Positions 12,406-26,100 of a stretch of 64,000 nucleotides of DNA are shown one piece after another. Each line of letters begins with the position of its first letter. Within the stretch, counting starts at the first letter, position 1. A model generated the notes under the pieces. That model was given only the letters and a program-made list of their open reading frames with translations. It made no database searches and had not been told where the DNA came from. The translations under genes and the position numbers were made by a program. Source of the stretch: Atrina japonica (taxonomy: Eukaryota; Mollusca; Bivalvia; Pterioida; Pinnidae); the NCBI GenBank assembly GCA_030159075.1, contig BROG01000464.1, positions 1 through 64,000 on the forward strand, written 5' to 3'.

Positions 12406-13790
12406 ATCAAATATGTAGATGATGAATAACAGTCAAAAATGTTTAATCACTGATTTTTGGTATTTGGTCAGTTCTAGATATTTGCACACTAGATCTAGCT
12501 CTTTCTTAAGATAAACAAGAAATGTGTGGTAATACTAAGTCCCCAAGAACTAAGCCTTTCTTAAATTTATAAAGTAGCAATGTAAATATATATACCCAGC
12601 CAATAACATGCTCATGTGTTGAAAAACCATTGGTCTTCAATATATTACAAGTTTTAACAAATTCTATTTTGACTGTGTTGCCAGAAAAATGATGAACTAA
12701 ACAGTGTCAGGTTTCTTTTTTTGGCTGAATATATATGTAAAAACATCAAGTGTTTTGAAAAGTATATTAAAAACCCATTAAAAAACAGAAAAATTTGATA
12801 CACCATACCTGGAATTTTTCACTCCCATTAACCCCCCCCCCGGATCAGGTGATCTAAAAGAAAAATGAAGCTAAATTTTCAAGCTAAAAATTGAAGTATG
12901 GACATATATGTCATCTATGAAACTATGGAGATTCAGGGCAAATTTAAAATGGGGAAATATGTTTTCTGTCGTAAGTAGGTGAAAAGAAATTTGTTGTTTT
13001 TGTTATTATTTTTTAGGGGGGGGGGGTGAAGCCAGTTTATACTTACACATTTAATTATCAGAAGACTAACAGTTGGACATGATTCATTAGACAAGGAACA
13101 TTCAAGCTTTTTATCTCTGAAATCAGCAATACAAAAAACTCCAACACAACACGCACAAAAGTGTGGACATTTAACTTACTTATCCAACAAATACACAATG
13201 AAACCTTCCAAACTAAAAGACGGTTCATTCTATTTCAGAATCAGGGATGAATGGAGTAAAATTAGTGATGTAGCACTCAAAAAGCTTTTTTCTGTCTAAC
13301 TTAGATATCACACAATATTTTCATTTTTTCTGATAACATTTCATATCATACAATACACGCAATACTTCATTATGCTAAGAACGACCAACCAATGATAACA
13401 TGATAATGACTGCATCTCAAAATATGATCTATCCATGGGAAAATGAAACAAATTTTCCTTAGAATAAAAGGTATACAGTCTTAATTCAAAGCTAGTGCAA
13501 AAAGGTCAGTATAACTGAAGAGGTACTTTTTTCATTACATATTTCATAAAATATTTGTCAAGATGTAAAGATTGTGCTAGTAAATGTTAAATTTAGTACA
13601 AGTTTTTCATAAAAAGAATACACAAACTTTAAATCTTTGAAAAATATCACTAAATATAAAGTTAATCTATAAATTTCTTTTAAAAAATTACTACTTAAAA
13701 AGGAGACAAATTGGTATGTAAGTGCTCAACTTGATACTTCATAAGTATTAAGTATCATATTAACGGGTATTTAATTTTGCGGTATTTTCT
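12406..13790. other. AT-rich intergenic stretch
   Basis: Contains C- and G-homopolymer runs (12832-12841, 13016-13026) and 'caaatttaaaatggggaaat' (about 12940), a phrase shared with the MITE at 20608. No gene seen. Confidence 0.4.
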
Positions 13791-13867
13791 TTGACCAAGA
13801 ATATAGCAAAATTAAATCCCCCCGCAAACAGAAGCAACTATACAGTACTCAGCATCCATATAAACAT

Positions 13868-14352
13868 GTTTACACCTGTGACAGCTTGTATCTATACACA
13901 CATGATTGCTTACATCTATACACATGTGACAGCTTGCATCTATACACATGTGACAGCTTGCATCTATACACACATGATTGCTTACATCTATACACATGTG
14001 ACAGCTTGCATCTATACACATGTGACAGCTTACATCTATACACATGTGACAGCTTGCATCTATACACATGTGATTGCTTACATCTATACACATGTGACAG
14101 CTTACATCTATACACACATTATTGCTTACGTCTATACACATGTGATAGCTTACATCTATACACATGTGATAGCTTGCATCTAAACACATGTGACAGCTTA
14201 CATCTATACACATGTGACAGCTTACATCTATACACACGTGATTGCTTACATCTATACACATGTGACAGCTTACAACTATACGCATGTGACAGCTTGCATC
14301 TATACACACATGATTGCTTACATCTATAGAAATGTGACAGCTTACACCTATA
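13868..14352. repeat. 24-bp minisatellite, ~20 units
   Basis: Unit tatacacatgtgacagcttg plus catc, with variants acatgattgctta. Because 24 is a multiple of 3, all frames stay open, so the ORFs here (up to 190 codons) are artefacts. Each unit holds the palindrome CACATGTG. Confidence 0.95.
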
Positions 14353-14611
14353 CGCATATAATAGAATGTGCAATAACGGTTCAAGTTTTACCTATAGAAT
14401 ACAAAAGTGATTCACCATGACAAAGTAAAACAGATCTGGTACCTGACATCAGCAATGAAAAAAACATTGTGATACTAAATGGTATAAGGCTTTGGACATC
14501 AATGTTTCTTCCTGATTTCCATCTCTCTTTACAAAGATAATTTTGTGTAAGATGATTTAAGCAAAATGTATACAACTTTTTTGTCTGCATTTTATATTCA
14601 TATTGATCAAA

Positions 14612-14687
14612 AATTGTACATATTATATTGTACATATTACATTGTATTTATTACATTGTACATATAACAGCATGGAGTGTTATTACA

Positions 14688-14764
<77 letters not shown>

Positions 14765-15010
14765 TGTACATATTTTAAATGTACATATTACATTGTACAT
14801 ATTATATTGTACATATAACAGTGTACAAATATCATTGTACATATATTGTACATATTACAATGTACACATTAGTGTACATATTACATTGTACATATTATAT
14901 TGTATATATAACATTGTACATATATCATTGTACATATATTGTACATATTACAATGTACACATTAGTGTACATATTACATTGTACATATTACATTTTACAT
15001 GTAACTGTAT
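14612..15010. repeat. TACATTGTACATAT satellite split by (TA)n
   Basis: Repeats of tacattgtacatatta flank a (TA)n run of about 35 units at 14692-14762. TGTACA palindromes dominate. Confidence 0.92.
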
Positions 15011-15022
15011 ATATTACACTGT

Positions 15023-15832
15023 CAGAGGTGCCAACATTTGAAAATCAAAAATAGGAGCATTGCACAGTAAAAAAAAATTATTGCTGGTTCTGTTGACAGC
15101 AGATACTACAGTCAAGCAATTGCCTTCTGAGCTTGAAGTATAGAACATAATCCAAATGTATTTGCAATAATTAATAATGGAATCCAATGTGCCAAATATT
15201 TAAATTAGCCTACCTGTCCAAAGAGTTGTGTGTCAAGGGTTAAAAAAGACCCCAATTTAATTGGCAAATCTGTTTTTGGTTTTGGGCTAAATTAATCCAT
15301 TTTGATTGGTTTTGGTTGTTTTCTCAGACAACTATAGGCTTTACAGATTCACGTGTGTGGTGTGGTGTTATCACACATTCTCCATGGTCATGCTATGATC
15401 ATGGCAAGTGCAACACTTGGTCTGTCTTTCAAATAATGATCCTCCCATAAAATTCACCGTTAACACTTTGTGTGATAAAAAGAATCTCTTTATTATATTT
15501 TTCTTTAAATGTTCCAATCTGGGTTGTTCTGTTTTCTTAATCTGTTTCTTCCTTGAATTTGGCCTAGTTGTATCAACGTTGCCAAGGACACGTTTTTCTG
15601 CCATCTTGAATCCAGAAAACAAAAGTAGTAATCATTTGGACGCTTCATATTTTCTCACACTTATTCTAAACATCCAGATGATTAAGACAACTATATTAAA
15701 AAAAAAAAACGAAAACGTACTGATTTTCCGGAATCATGGGAAATCGTACAATTAGTAAGCAAAATCGTAAGGCGTATTTTTAATTTTAAAATCATAAGGA
15801 TTACGCTAAAAACATAAGGGTTGGCACCTCTG
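15023..15832. mobile_element. hAT-like non-autonomous element with 13-bp perfect TIRs
   Basis: CAGAGGTGCCAAC (15023-15035) and GTTGGCACCTCTG (15820-15832) are exact inverse complements. Flanks cactgt and cattgt are a possible imperfect target duplication, and both lie in the TACATTGTA satellite. No transposase recognised inside. Confidence 0.82.
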
Positions 15833-17077
15833 CATTGTAATATAACAGCGTTCATATTACATTGCACGCATTACATTGTACATTATCATATAGTTTCATG
15901 AAATTCTATTTCTTATTTTTCCCATCATTAAATAACGCTTTGACTGAAAATGTCATTCAATATATTGTTATAAAAAGTGCATCCTAATTAAGAAGCTCGG
16001 GACTGGGGAAAACAAATCTTTACATTGACACACCAAAAAAGATGCAACTTTTGTTTTCTCTATATATTTTATATAAAACAATAATTTTTCAAAAAGCTAT
16101 TACAAAGTCATTTCCTGTTCAATTTCAATCAATATTTCCCTATTTCCCATTAATGTTTTGAAGTTTCTGTGTTTGTTTCGTTATAAATTCCCATCGCTTC
16201 ATTTTTTTTACTCCTGATGAGTTCTGCAGGATACAAACTTTTAATGTCTCTTATGAATATGCACACATTGGGAATAACATGAAAATATCTGTCTCATCTC
16301 ATAGCATTTTACCGAAACTTGTATAAATATGTATTTTACTCTATCAGGACTACAAAACTCACATCACATTTCTTGGGATATACACCAACATTACATACAT
16401 ACATGTATAAACCAGTAACACATAATTGCTAATTCTCTTTTGTCTGCATTTGATATACAGTATAATACATTCTGCTTATTATTACATAAATCTAAAACAT
16501 TGTCAAAGTCTTGAGGGTGAGAGGAAAGTGATACATGATCTAATGTCTATTTCATATCTGTAGAGGAAAGTCCAAGAGCGTCTCATTAGTTACCTGGGAT
16601 CTGATCTTATTCTACATTACCTCTGACACCCAGCTGTCATGATCTTTATCCTTGCCCCTGAGATGCTACCATAAATGCCAAATTTGAACAGAATTGGCCC
16701 AATAGTTTTTGAGCTACATGTATACCCCAAATTTAAAGAGAATTGGTCCAGCGGTTGTTGACCTAAATGTCTTGCCAAATTTGAAGAGAATCGGCCCAGC
16801 AGTTTTTGAGAAATTTAAAATGTTCAAAAGTTTAAGCACTTAACATGCATAGTAATGAATAGCAACGGATGACAATAAGTGACTAAGAACACAATCTCAA
16901 AGATTTGAGGTCGCAAGGAAAGGAAATGTATATAATGTCTCCACATAGATACGACATAATGTAAATGGTAGATAAAAATTACTTGGTTATTTATACATAA
17001 AAAAAAATTCCATATATTTTGGTTTGTTTAAATATATTGTATAAACAATTTCATATTTTTTCCTATATCATCACAAA
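15833..17077. other. Presumed USP12/46 3' UTR side and intergenic DNA
   Basis: At 16640-16830 there is a repeat with 'ccaaatttgaacagaattgg' and 'ccaaatttgaagagaatcgg', a phrase I associate with bivalve dispersed repeats. No polyadenylation signal was placed. Confidence 0.45.
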
Positions 17078-17179
17078 TTACTCTCGGGACTGGTAAAACA
17101 ATATGTATCCTGTTTCTGAGTTCTTCTGTAGATCTGATGGCAGTCCATAAAAATCTTCTATTGTGCTAGAGTCTATTTT
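17078..17179 (-). CDS. USP12/46: USP12/46 exon 9 with stop codon
   Basis: 102 nt coding [20 protein letters not shown], then [13 protein letters not shown] and TAA at 17080-17078. The C-terminal end matches the family exactly in position. No AATAAA on the minus strand was seen in the first kilobase downstream, so the 3' UTR end is not placed. Confidence 0.95.
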   Translation of the reverse strand, partial: KIDSSTIEDFYGLPSDLQKNSETGYILFYQSRE

Positions 17180-20100
17180 CTGTAAAATAAAATGTAGACA
17201 TTTGAAATAGACAACAATTGTTGTTTTATTTGTGTTATCAATTATTCTATGCCTTAACACCTTAACAGTTCTTTGCCCTCAGCCAGTTCTTAAAGTCCAA
17301 GTAAACTTTTTCAACCTGCCTTGCTTAACTTCAACCTCTGAAAAATAATGGACTCTTCCTTAAATCAATGACTTAGACCAGTCCAAATGTGTCAATTAGT
17401 TAAGCAATTCATATTTCAGGATTAGCTAAAGTTGAGTTAAAGTTTTAAACTTAAATAATTCGTAAGTTTTATGGTGCCAGGCCCTGCATATTACTGTATG
17501 AGTATTAAAATTAGCGCACTCATATTTTAGTGTTCTGAGGTGGTGTAGAATTATTAGCGCAATCTTGAATTTGCGCAATTACGACAGACCATAATTTTAT
17601 CATAATGGCACACACTGAAGTATGCACATGATGAATATATTTTTTGTGGTCTAAAAACCATCAGTTTCATCATGTATGCAGAGTGACAGGATTGAGAACT
17701 TTTAGTGCTGCATTTGAATAAGTGCAATGACGTGAACGCCAAAGGCGCTAATATCACAATACCGCTAAAATAAGTACACGTACAGTATATGTCTTGAGGA
17801 AAAAAATCAGAAAATATTACTTCATGGTCAGATAAGCTTCAAGCAAGTCTTGAACCACTGCTGACTAGAGATAACAATATGGCCACAGACACCCCCCTGA
17901 TCATGTCTGCTAGATCCTGCAACAGACAGCAAAGCTACAGGTACTTATCACATATGAAAAAGAACGCACAAAATCTGATCAATGGACATGTAGTTTCGGC
18001 TGTTGTTTACTGTTCAAATAATAACTCTTTATATATACATATGTCCGCATTATCTGTTGATGAAATGTCACACATACAGTGTGTCAGAGACATGTGAAAT
18101 GAACTTGCTTGGATGTTCAACTATTTCCTGGATCAACTGTAACACAAGTAGTAGATGTTCTTTTGTTAAACACTTGCATCAGAACTGATACTTGAACACA
18201 AGTGATGTTCCTTTGTCAAACACTTGAGTCAGACCTGTAACACAAGTAGTAGATGTTCCTTTGTCAAACACTTGAGTCAGACCTGATACTTGAACACAAG
18301 TAGTAGATGTTCCTTTGTCAAACACTTGTGTCAGAACTGATACTTGAACACGAGTAGTAGATGTTCCTTTGTCAAACACTTGAGTCAGACCTGATACTTG
18401 AACACGAGTAGTAGTTGTTCCTTTGTCAAACACTTGAGTCAGACCTGATACTTGAACACAAGTAGTAGTTGTTCCTTTGTCAAACTCTTGAGTCAGACCT
18501 GATACTTGAACACAAGTAGTAGATGTTCCTTTGTTAAACACTTGCGTCAGACCTGATACTTGAACACAAGTAGTAGATGTTCCTTTGTCAAACACTTGAG
18601 TCAGACCTGATACTTGAACACAAGTAGTAGTTGTTCCTTTGTCAAACACTTGAGTCAGACCTGATACTTGAACACAAGTAGTAGATGTTCCTTTGTCAAA
18701 CACTTGCGTCAGAACTGATACTTGAACACAAGTAGTAGTTGTTCCTTTGTCAAACGTTTTGCGTCAGACCAGATACTTTAACACAAGTAGTTGATGTTCC
18801 TTTGTTAAACACTTGCGTCAGAACTGATACTGGAACACAAGAAGTAGATGTTCTTTTGTTAAACACTTGAGCGTACAGAACACAAGTGTAGTTGTTCCTT
18901 TGTCAAACACTTGAGTCAGACCTGATACTTTAACACAAGTAGTAGTTGTTCCTTTGTCAAACACTTGAGTCAGACCTGATACTTTAACACAAGTAGTAGT
19001 TGTTCCTTTGTCAAACACTTGAGTCAGACCTGATACTTAAACACAAGTAGTAGTTGTTCCTTTGTCAAACACTTGCGTCAGAACTGATACTTTAAAGTGA
19101 TATGAGCTGCCGTAGGTGAAAAAATTTACATGTCTATTTTATGTAATATTTTATCTCATATATATCCCAAAGAGACCATCTGGTGGTTAGAATAACAAAT
19201 GCATGAGTATATTTGCAACAATCTTGCAAAATGTAACCCGTAATATCAGTTATTGTTTGTCTGCCATTACTTTGAGAACTGCAAATTAACTTTTGGTAAT
19301 TTTTTACGAAGATTACCGAGTGTCTGATAAACATGTGCTATTTGCAGTTAATATACATTCTATTCTTATTACCCTTTGGGTTTATTTTCGTACATCATCA
19401 TTTCATACTTAAACCAGGCAAAGTTGTTCTTTTTCGTTGTTTCAAAACATTTGTTTCTGAAATTGTCCACATGACGGGTATATCGGGTGATCTCGACCCA
19501 TTTTTAACTTGTCCCATCGCATTTTCGGCTTGATCATTCTTGACACATATGATTATGAACTGCCCAACTCCACCAGACATGGCGGCATGATTGTAAAACA
19601 TGAGGTACGCATACTTTTCACAGTTATATTATTTTGATTTTGTCAGTGTCAGCATTCAGGGTAACATTGAAGATCGGGAAAAAATCTCTTAGTGACCTGA
19701 TATATTTATTCATATATTCATCCGATTTTCTTCATGTATTAAAAATAGCATTGAAAAGCATATATTTTACTTAATACATGCACATTCCAATAAAAATCAC
19801 GTCCTGTATGTGTCAGGGGACAAAAATAATCATTCTAACAGCTTATATCGCTTTAACACAAATAGTAGATGTTCCTTTGTCAAACACTTGCATCAGACCT
19901 GAGACTTTAACACAAGTAGTAACTATTCATTTGCCAAACCAGGCATTTGAAGTGAAGTAGGTCTTTCAGACGAGTCTATATCTCAAGTTTTAAAACTGAG
20001 GTCCTGTGTAACAGCAGGAAGAACAGCAAAATAGAGAACAGTATGGAGATAGGACATGTTTACAACTCTATTCTCGACCGGGAGAAAAGTAAATAAGTTC

Positions 20101-23100
20101 CTGTACAATAGTGTATAACAGTACTGTCAGTAGGTGTGGAGCAATCAAAAACTTTATATCTATCTAATTTATACAGATCTTAGGCATGATCTAGTTCAAC
20201 CTTGGTGTTTTGGTGGTTTATCTATGCTATTCAACAGGTAGCCGTTGAATAGATAAATAGATTTTAGGCATATTGAACAATTCGACAGATAGCAGTTGAA
20301 TAGATGAATGGAATTTAGCTATTCAACTGCCCAGCTGTCATATGAACAAAAATAAGGGAACAAAATCATTTCAACCTTCAAACAAGTTAATTTTTTTTGT
20401 TTTGTAGTATTTCGAACAAGAATTATATAATGGAATGTTAGTTCTTAATCCTCTTTCCTGATTTTGATAAATTCATATTGTGACACAGATTCAGATACAG
20501 TGACATCATGTTTTCCTTTAGATCCTTGAGAGCTGAATCACATATTTTCTCTGTTCATTTCATTTTCTTCATATTCAGTACATCATTGATAACAGTACAC
20601 ATGTATATACTGTATACAGGGAAATTTTCGCTCCCGTTTTATTTTTGCCCCTTTCGCCCTCATCGTCAGACGGCGAATTCAAAACTGTGCCAATACAAAA
20701 TGGTAAATTCATCTACTTTTAATAATAAAAGTCAGGGCGAATTTAAAATGGGGAGAAACCATTTGCAAGTGCATAAGGGCGAAATTAACATGGGGAAAAA
20801 ATAACCCTGTATACAGTAAATATATCTAGTCCAGATGAAACATCTTTAATATTACTCCAAGTTATACATAAATTATTGTCTCTGTCAATACAGATACATC
20901 TGATGTGACTCCATTTTGTTTGTACTGTCACATCTCAATGAACATTGCAAGAGCTACCTTCATGCCAGGTAACTTTAAATCATATTAACTATTCAATACT
21001 GTTTAGCCCTTTAGATGAATGTCCTGACCATGCATTGGGGCACAATAAATGGGTAAATTTTTTAAGTTTGATAAATCATGAAATAGTGTTGAATAGTAAA
21101 GAGAACAATACCCCTCTCGGGCTTTTGGCCCTGGAGAGGGTACATGTTCTCTGTACTATTCAACACTACTTCATGATTAATCCATTACGCTGAATGTTCT
21201 TCCTCTTGTGAGAAGCCAATATGAATATTGTGTGGGGATAGGTACTAAAACATGTTCTATTCTGACACAATTTTGTTGCTATAAGAAGTAATCTAAAACA
21301 AGAAAACAGATGGATTGTAATACTTACATCTACAATATCATCATCAAACAGTAACCAAAAACCATCACTTTTCACAATACTTATGTAATGGCCACGATTT
21401 AAGCTACTTCCGATGTGGATCACCACGGCAACTAGATCATACATCCTATCTGGATTACAAGCATCGTCAGACTGAAATTATGTAAAATAAAAAAGTTGTA
21501 ATAATTGTAATATTCCAACAGTACATAATTATAGAATAAGTGATCAAGGATAAATCCTCAGAAATTCAAAATTCAAAATTTTCAGACAATACCTTGTGGT
21601 CTTTAAATAGAGGTTGATTTATACACAAATGGTACTAATGGGGACATCAAAAAACGGTCTTTGTGACCAGGTGGTTTTTATACACAGGTGGTCGCTAAAG
21701 CAGGTCTTACTGTAATGAGCTTAATATAAAGTCCATGTAATGTTTAGAATTAATTTTCAGGAGGGAACTAAATGCATTGAATTTTCTATATCAAATGCAA
21801 CATTTTTAAGTTAACATAGAAATAAATCTTAGATTAAGAATTGTATTAGCTATTACATACAAAACGTTATGTGATTAAAAAAATGGGGAGTTAATCATTA
21901 AGACCATGGTTTATACAGCCGATGAAAAAGATTTTTCAAGCACTTTTCCACGACTTTTCCTACTGTTTTTCAAGCACTTTTCCACGACTTTTCCTACTGT
22001 TTTTCAAGCACTTTTGAAGCATTTCAATGGGTTTGTTCAAGCTATCATGACCTTGCAAGCCAAAACAAAGTGAAAGAAAACTAAAAACACTGACAGCAAA
22101 GTTCTATCACATTTCAATGGCCGTCCTCAAAATACTGCTTAGAGTTTTACTAAATACTAAAGAGATCCATCAGTACAGAATCATGCATCTGTATGATCAT
22201 ACTATTAATTTTTCTTTATTAAAAAGAGTCTTTCATTAGTGACGATAAATATGAAAGAAGAAGAATTCAAGCACTCCGATGAAATAAGTCAAGCATTTTG
22301 CATCAAATTCAAGCACTTTTCAAGGGTATTTTTGTATTCAAGCACTTTTCAAGGTCTGTGCAAACCCTGTAAGACTGTATATGACAATCACTGCCAGACA
22401 GAAATGTAAGAATTGTACTTACCGTATTAAACAACCTAAGTTCTAGTGGAAATACAACACGATATGATAGTTTGGTAAATCGATTCATTTGTTCCATATA
22501 CTTGAACCTCTTCAGGTGTAAAGCTAAAATTTGAGGCAACTTTTTAACCCGCATTCTGAAAAAAAAATGATATCTTAATCAATATTTTTCACACATAGAA
22601 AAAACAGAAATATACATGTAAGGACTAGTTGTATATCATATCGTCTGACTCCTAAGGCAAGTTTTATGTTCCAAGTTAAAAGGCCAGTTATTTAACGAAT
22701 GAACGCTTGTCAAAGAGCATTTAATGTCAAGATAGATGCCGTTTGGGTGAAAAATCAATAGAATGCCGCCCACTAGCGTCCATTTGTTATAATTACATAT
22801 CATAGATTTTAAATTGAAAAACAAAATAATGGAATTGAAAATCCTGCCTTATACATGATCAACCACATTATGATGGAAGAGCTAAGATCAAGGTATAACA
22901 GTAAAGTAAAGTACTGAACGAAATATCTTGGTGTGACGTCATGTTATGAATGAAGGTACATCATTATGTGTCTTCATATGAGGAACTTCATTTATATCAG
23001 ATATGAGCACTGAATCTATGGGAGACTGCTGCGGGAAATGTAAATACAGTAAAACCTGCTTTAGCCACAACCTGTGTGTAAAGACCACCTGGTCACAAAG

Positions 23101-26100
23101 ACCATTTTTTGCTGTCCCCAATAATATAATTTGTGTACAAATCAACCTCTATATAAAGACCACCTCCCTATAAAGAACGATTTTCTTGTGTCCCTAAAGA
23201 GGTTGTTATTTACAAGTTTCGCTGTATATTGAATTAAATAACCTTAATATCAAGTTGTATATGTATGTTTGTTTTATTGGTTGTTTTGTGCCAGACTTAA
23301 CAATTTTTCAGTTATACGGTGGCGACCATGTTTTAATGGTGGAGACAGAACCCAGTTAGAAAGTACCCGGGGAGAGACCAGCAGTCTTCCCCAAGTAAAT
23401 TGGCAAATTTCCTCACAAAATCAGCTAAGGTTTCAGTGGGGCTCGAACCCAGGCTGACCCAACCTGAGAGACTTCATGGTTTAAAGTGTGATGCTCTTAC
23501 CACCTGTCCATGGAAATATTTTATTATATCATATTTCCCATATATTCAATTGTTAGACTTGTTCTGTTTCATACAACTTAGATATCAAATGGTTAGATAT
23601 CAAACGGTTAGATATCAAATTGTTAGATATCAAATTGTTAGATATCAAATTGTTAGATATCAAACGGTTAGATATCAAATTGTTAGATATCAAATTGTTA
23701 GATATCAAATTGTTAAATACCTAATTATTAGATATCAAACGGTCAATTATCAAATTGTTAGATGTCAAATTGTTAGAAATCACTGTCAGATATCAAATTG
23801 TTAGATATCAAATTGTTAAATATCAACCTGTTAGATATTAAACTGTTAGATATCAAATTACATGTATATGATTGATTTCAAGTTACAACACTGTTACTAT
23901 TTATCAAATAACCAATATCCAGGGATCTCCATGGATGAACATATAACGATGGAGCAATCTTCAACTCGATTCGAAAACCCCCCTCAAAAACCACCTGCAC
24001 CCCTGCCGAAAAAATATGAGTCACGACTTTTACGATTGCATTTGAAATTATTTTAAAATTATTTATGATCTAACATCTGTTAAAAAAGTGAATTTTATCT
24101 AATCCTAAAATATTAGTTGATATAATGAATGTATTTTATTGATTATATTTAAAGTATAAAATATTTATGATTTTATTGATAAAATCATTACACTTCAATT
24201 AATCACTATATGATAAATACATGTATGTAGATTAACTGAGGGTAAAAGAGCATTTTTATACTGATGATGACACAGACCTTTACACCATGCACACTGACAT
24301 TAATTTATAAATTTCATGCATATTTATTTTTCGCTGAAATAATTTCAATTTAAAAACTTTTAAATAAATTAAATCAAAGAATTGAAATGCCAGTAAAATT
24401 CATGGACCTGTTTTTTAAAAAATGGATGTACAGATGAATAATTTTAGTAAATCTTTACATCTTTCATCGATCGGGTTTGGTGTTGGTCTGTTCATTTAAC
24501 TTGGCGGAAATGAAATATGGCCAAACGCACATTGCAGTTCGGTTGTGGTCAATCATTTTCAGTGGTAAATTATTGAATATACTGTTAATATTGTTTGCTT
24601 TTCTTATGTCTATTACAGCATTAATACCAAAATTTCATGTTTGGTGATACATTTGCTTATGTTAGACATCGTCGCTGTCTATAGCACTGTATATAAACAT
24701 CAGCATTTTAATGAAAATTGTTGACAGATTTTGTCGGTTGTTGGCTTCTATTGCCAGGACTGTGTTTGTATATCACATGATGTTAATTCATCTGTATATT
24801 ATTTCTCCAAAATTACTGATAAATAAGCTTGTATGAAAGTGAGTAACACCGAAAACGATAACAAATTTGTTTAGGCTACACTACAGTACATTGTATATTA
24901 GGATGGCGATTGTTGATTTAACAATGGCACTTGGAAATTTAATGATGGCGCAGACAATTTAACAATGGCGCAAGAAAATTTAACGACGGTGCAGCGCCAT
25001 CATAAAACAGATCATGGAGATCCCTGAATATCATATGGTATGACTGCCTCTTTGTATAATATAACCTAGATATTAGTTGTAATACTGGTTCCGTATAAAC
25101 AAGATATCAGGGTGTAAGACTGTCTGATGCATCACATAACAAAGATATCAAGTTGTCAGCCAGTCTGATTTATCACATAACATAGATATCAAGTTGTCAG
25201 CCAGTCTGATTTATCACATAACATAGATATCAAGGTGTAAGACAAGAACTGTGTATAACATGACCCTGATATCTAGTTCTACGACAGGTTCCATATATCA
25301 CATATTCAAGATATCATTGTAAGACAGGTTTCGCATATCATATATCTTAGATATCATTGTAAGACAGGTTCTGTGAACCACATCTTAGATATCAAGTTGT
25401 AAGACAGTCTGATGTATCACATAACTTGGATATCATTGTAAAATAGGTTCATGTCTTACATATCTTAGATATCAAATTGTAAGACAAGATCAGTGTAGTT
25501 CCTAGACTAGATATTATAAGACAGGTTTGTGTATCAAATATCTTAGATATCAAGTTGTAAGACAACATATCAAATATCGTAGTTATCATTGTAAGACAGG
25601 TTCCCTGTATCACATCTTAGATATCAAGTTGTAAGACGAGATCAGTGTATTACCTAGCCTAGATATCATTGTAAGACAGGTTCGTGTATCAAATATCTTA
25701 GATATCAAGTTGTAAGACAACATATCACATATCTTAGATATCATTGTAAGACAGGTTCATGTATCAAATATCTTAGATATCATTGTAAAACAGGTTCTGT
25801 GTATCACATAACCTAAATGTTAAGTGTATTACACTAACATCAAGGAAATCAAACTACAAGATCATCTCTCTAGATATTATGAATATCTCAAAACTAAATA
25901 CTATCCAGATATCTGATTGCTATACTGACCTCTTTTGTGCTTCCTGTTTACTACAGCACACTTCACAATAATACTTGTGCTCAGCACATAATGTTTCTGT
26001 GCTACTAAAGCCTCTAAGACAATGTGTGATTGATGTATTTTGTTCCACGTCCACGGACAGATCCAAGAAGTCTTCATCTTTACTGCTGACCTTTAAGAAA

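Noticed and set aside
13791..14384. Overlapping ORFs of 76-190 codons on both strands
   Set aside because: All are frames through a 24-bp tandem repeat; a period divisible by 3 keeps every frame open.
14603..15054. ORFs rich in Tyr-Ile in the TACATTGTA/(TA)n region
   Set aside because: Low-complexity translation of a satellite; no family or start context.
15371..15755. ORFs of 83 and 115 codons on opposite strands
   Set aside because: They lie inside a TIR element, overlap each other and match no family I recognise.
18179..18703. Secreted or repeat protein of 174 residues
   Set aside because: It is the 54-bp satellite; it has no signal peptide, no unique flanks and sits in an intron.
23577..23860. 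CRISPR-like regular repeats
   Set aside because: The 15-bp units are head to tail with no unique spacers, in a eukaryotic intron; it is a minisatellite.
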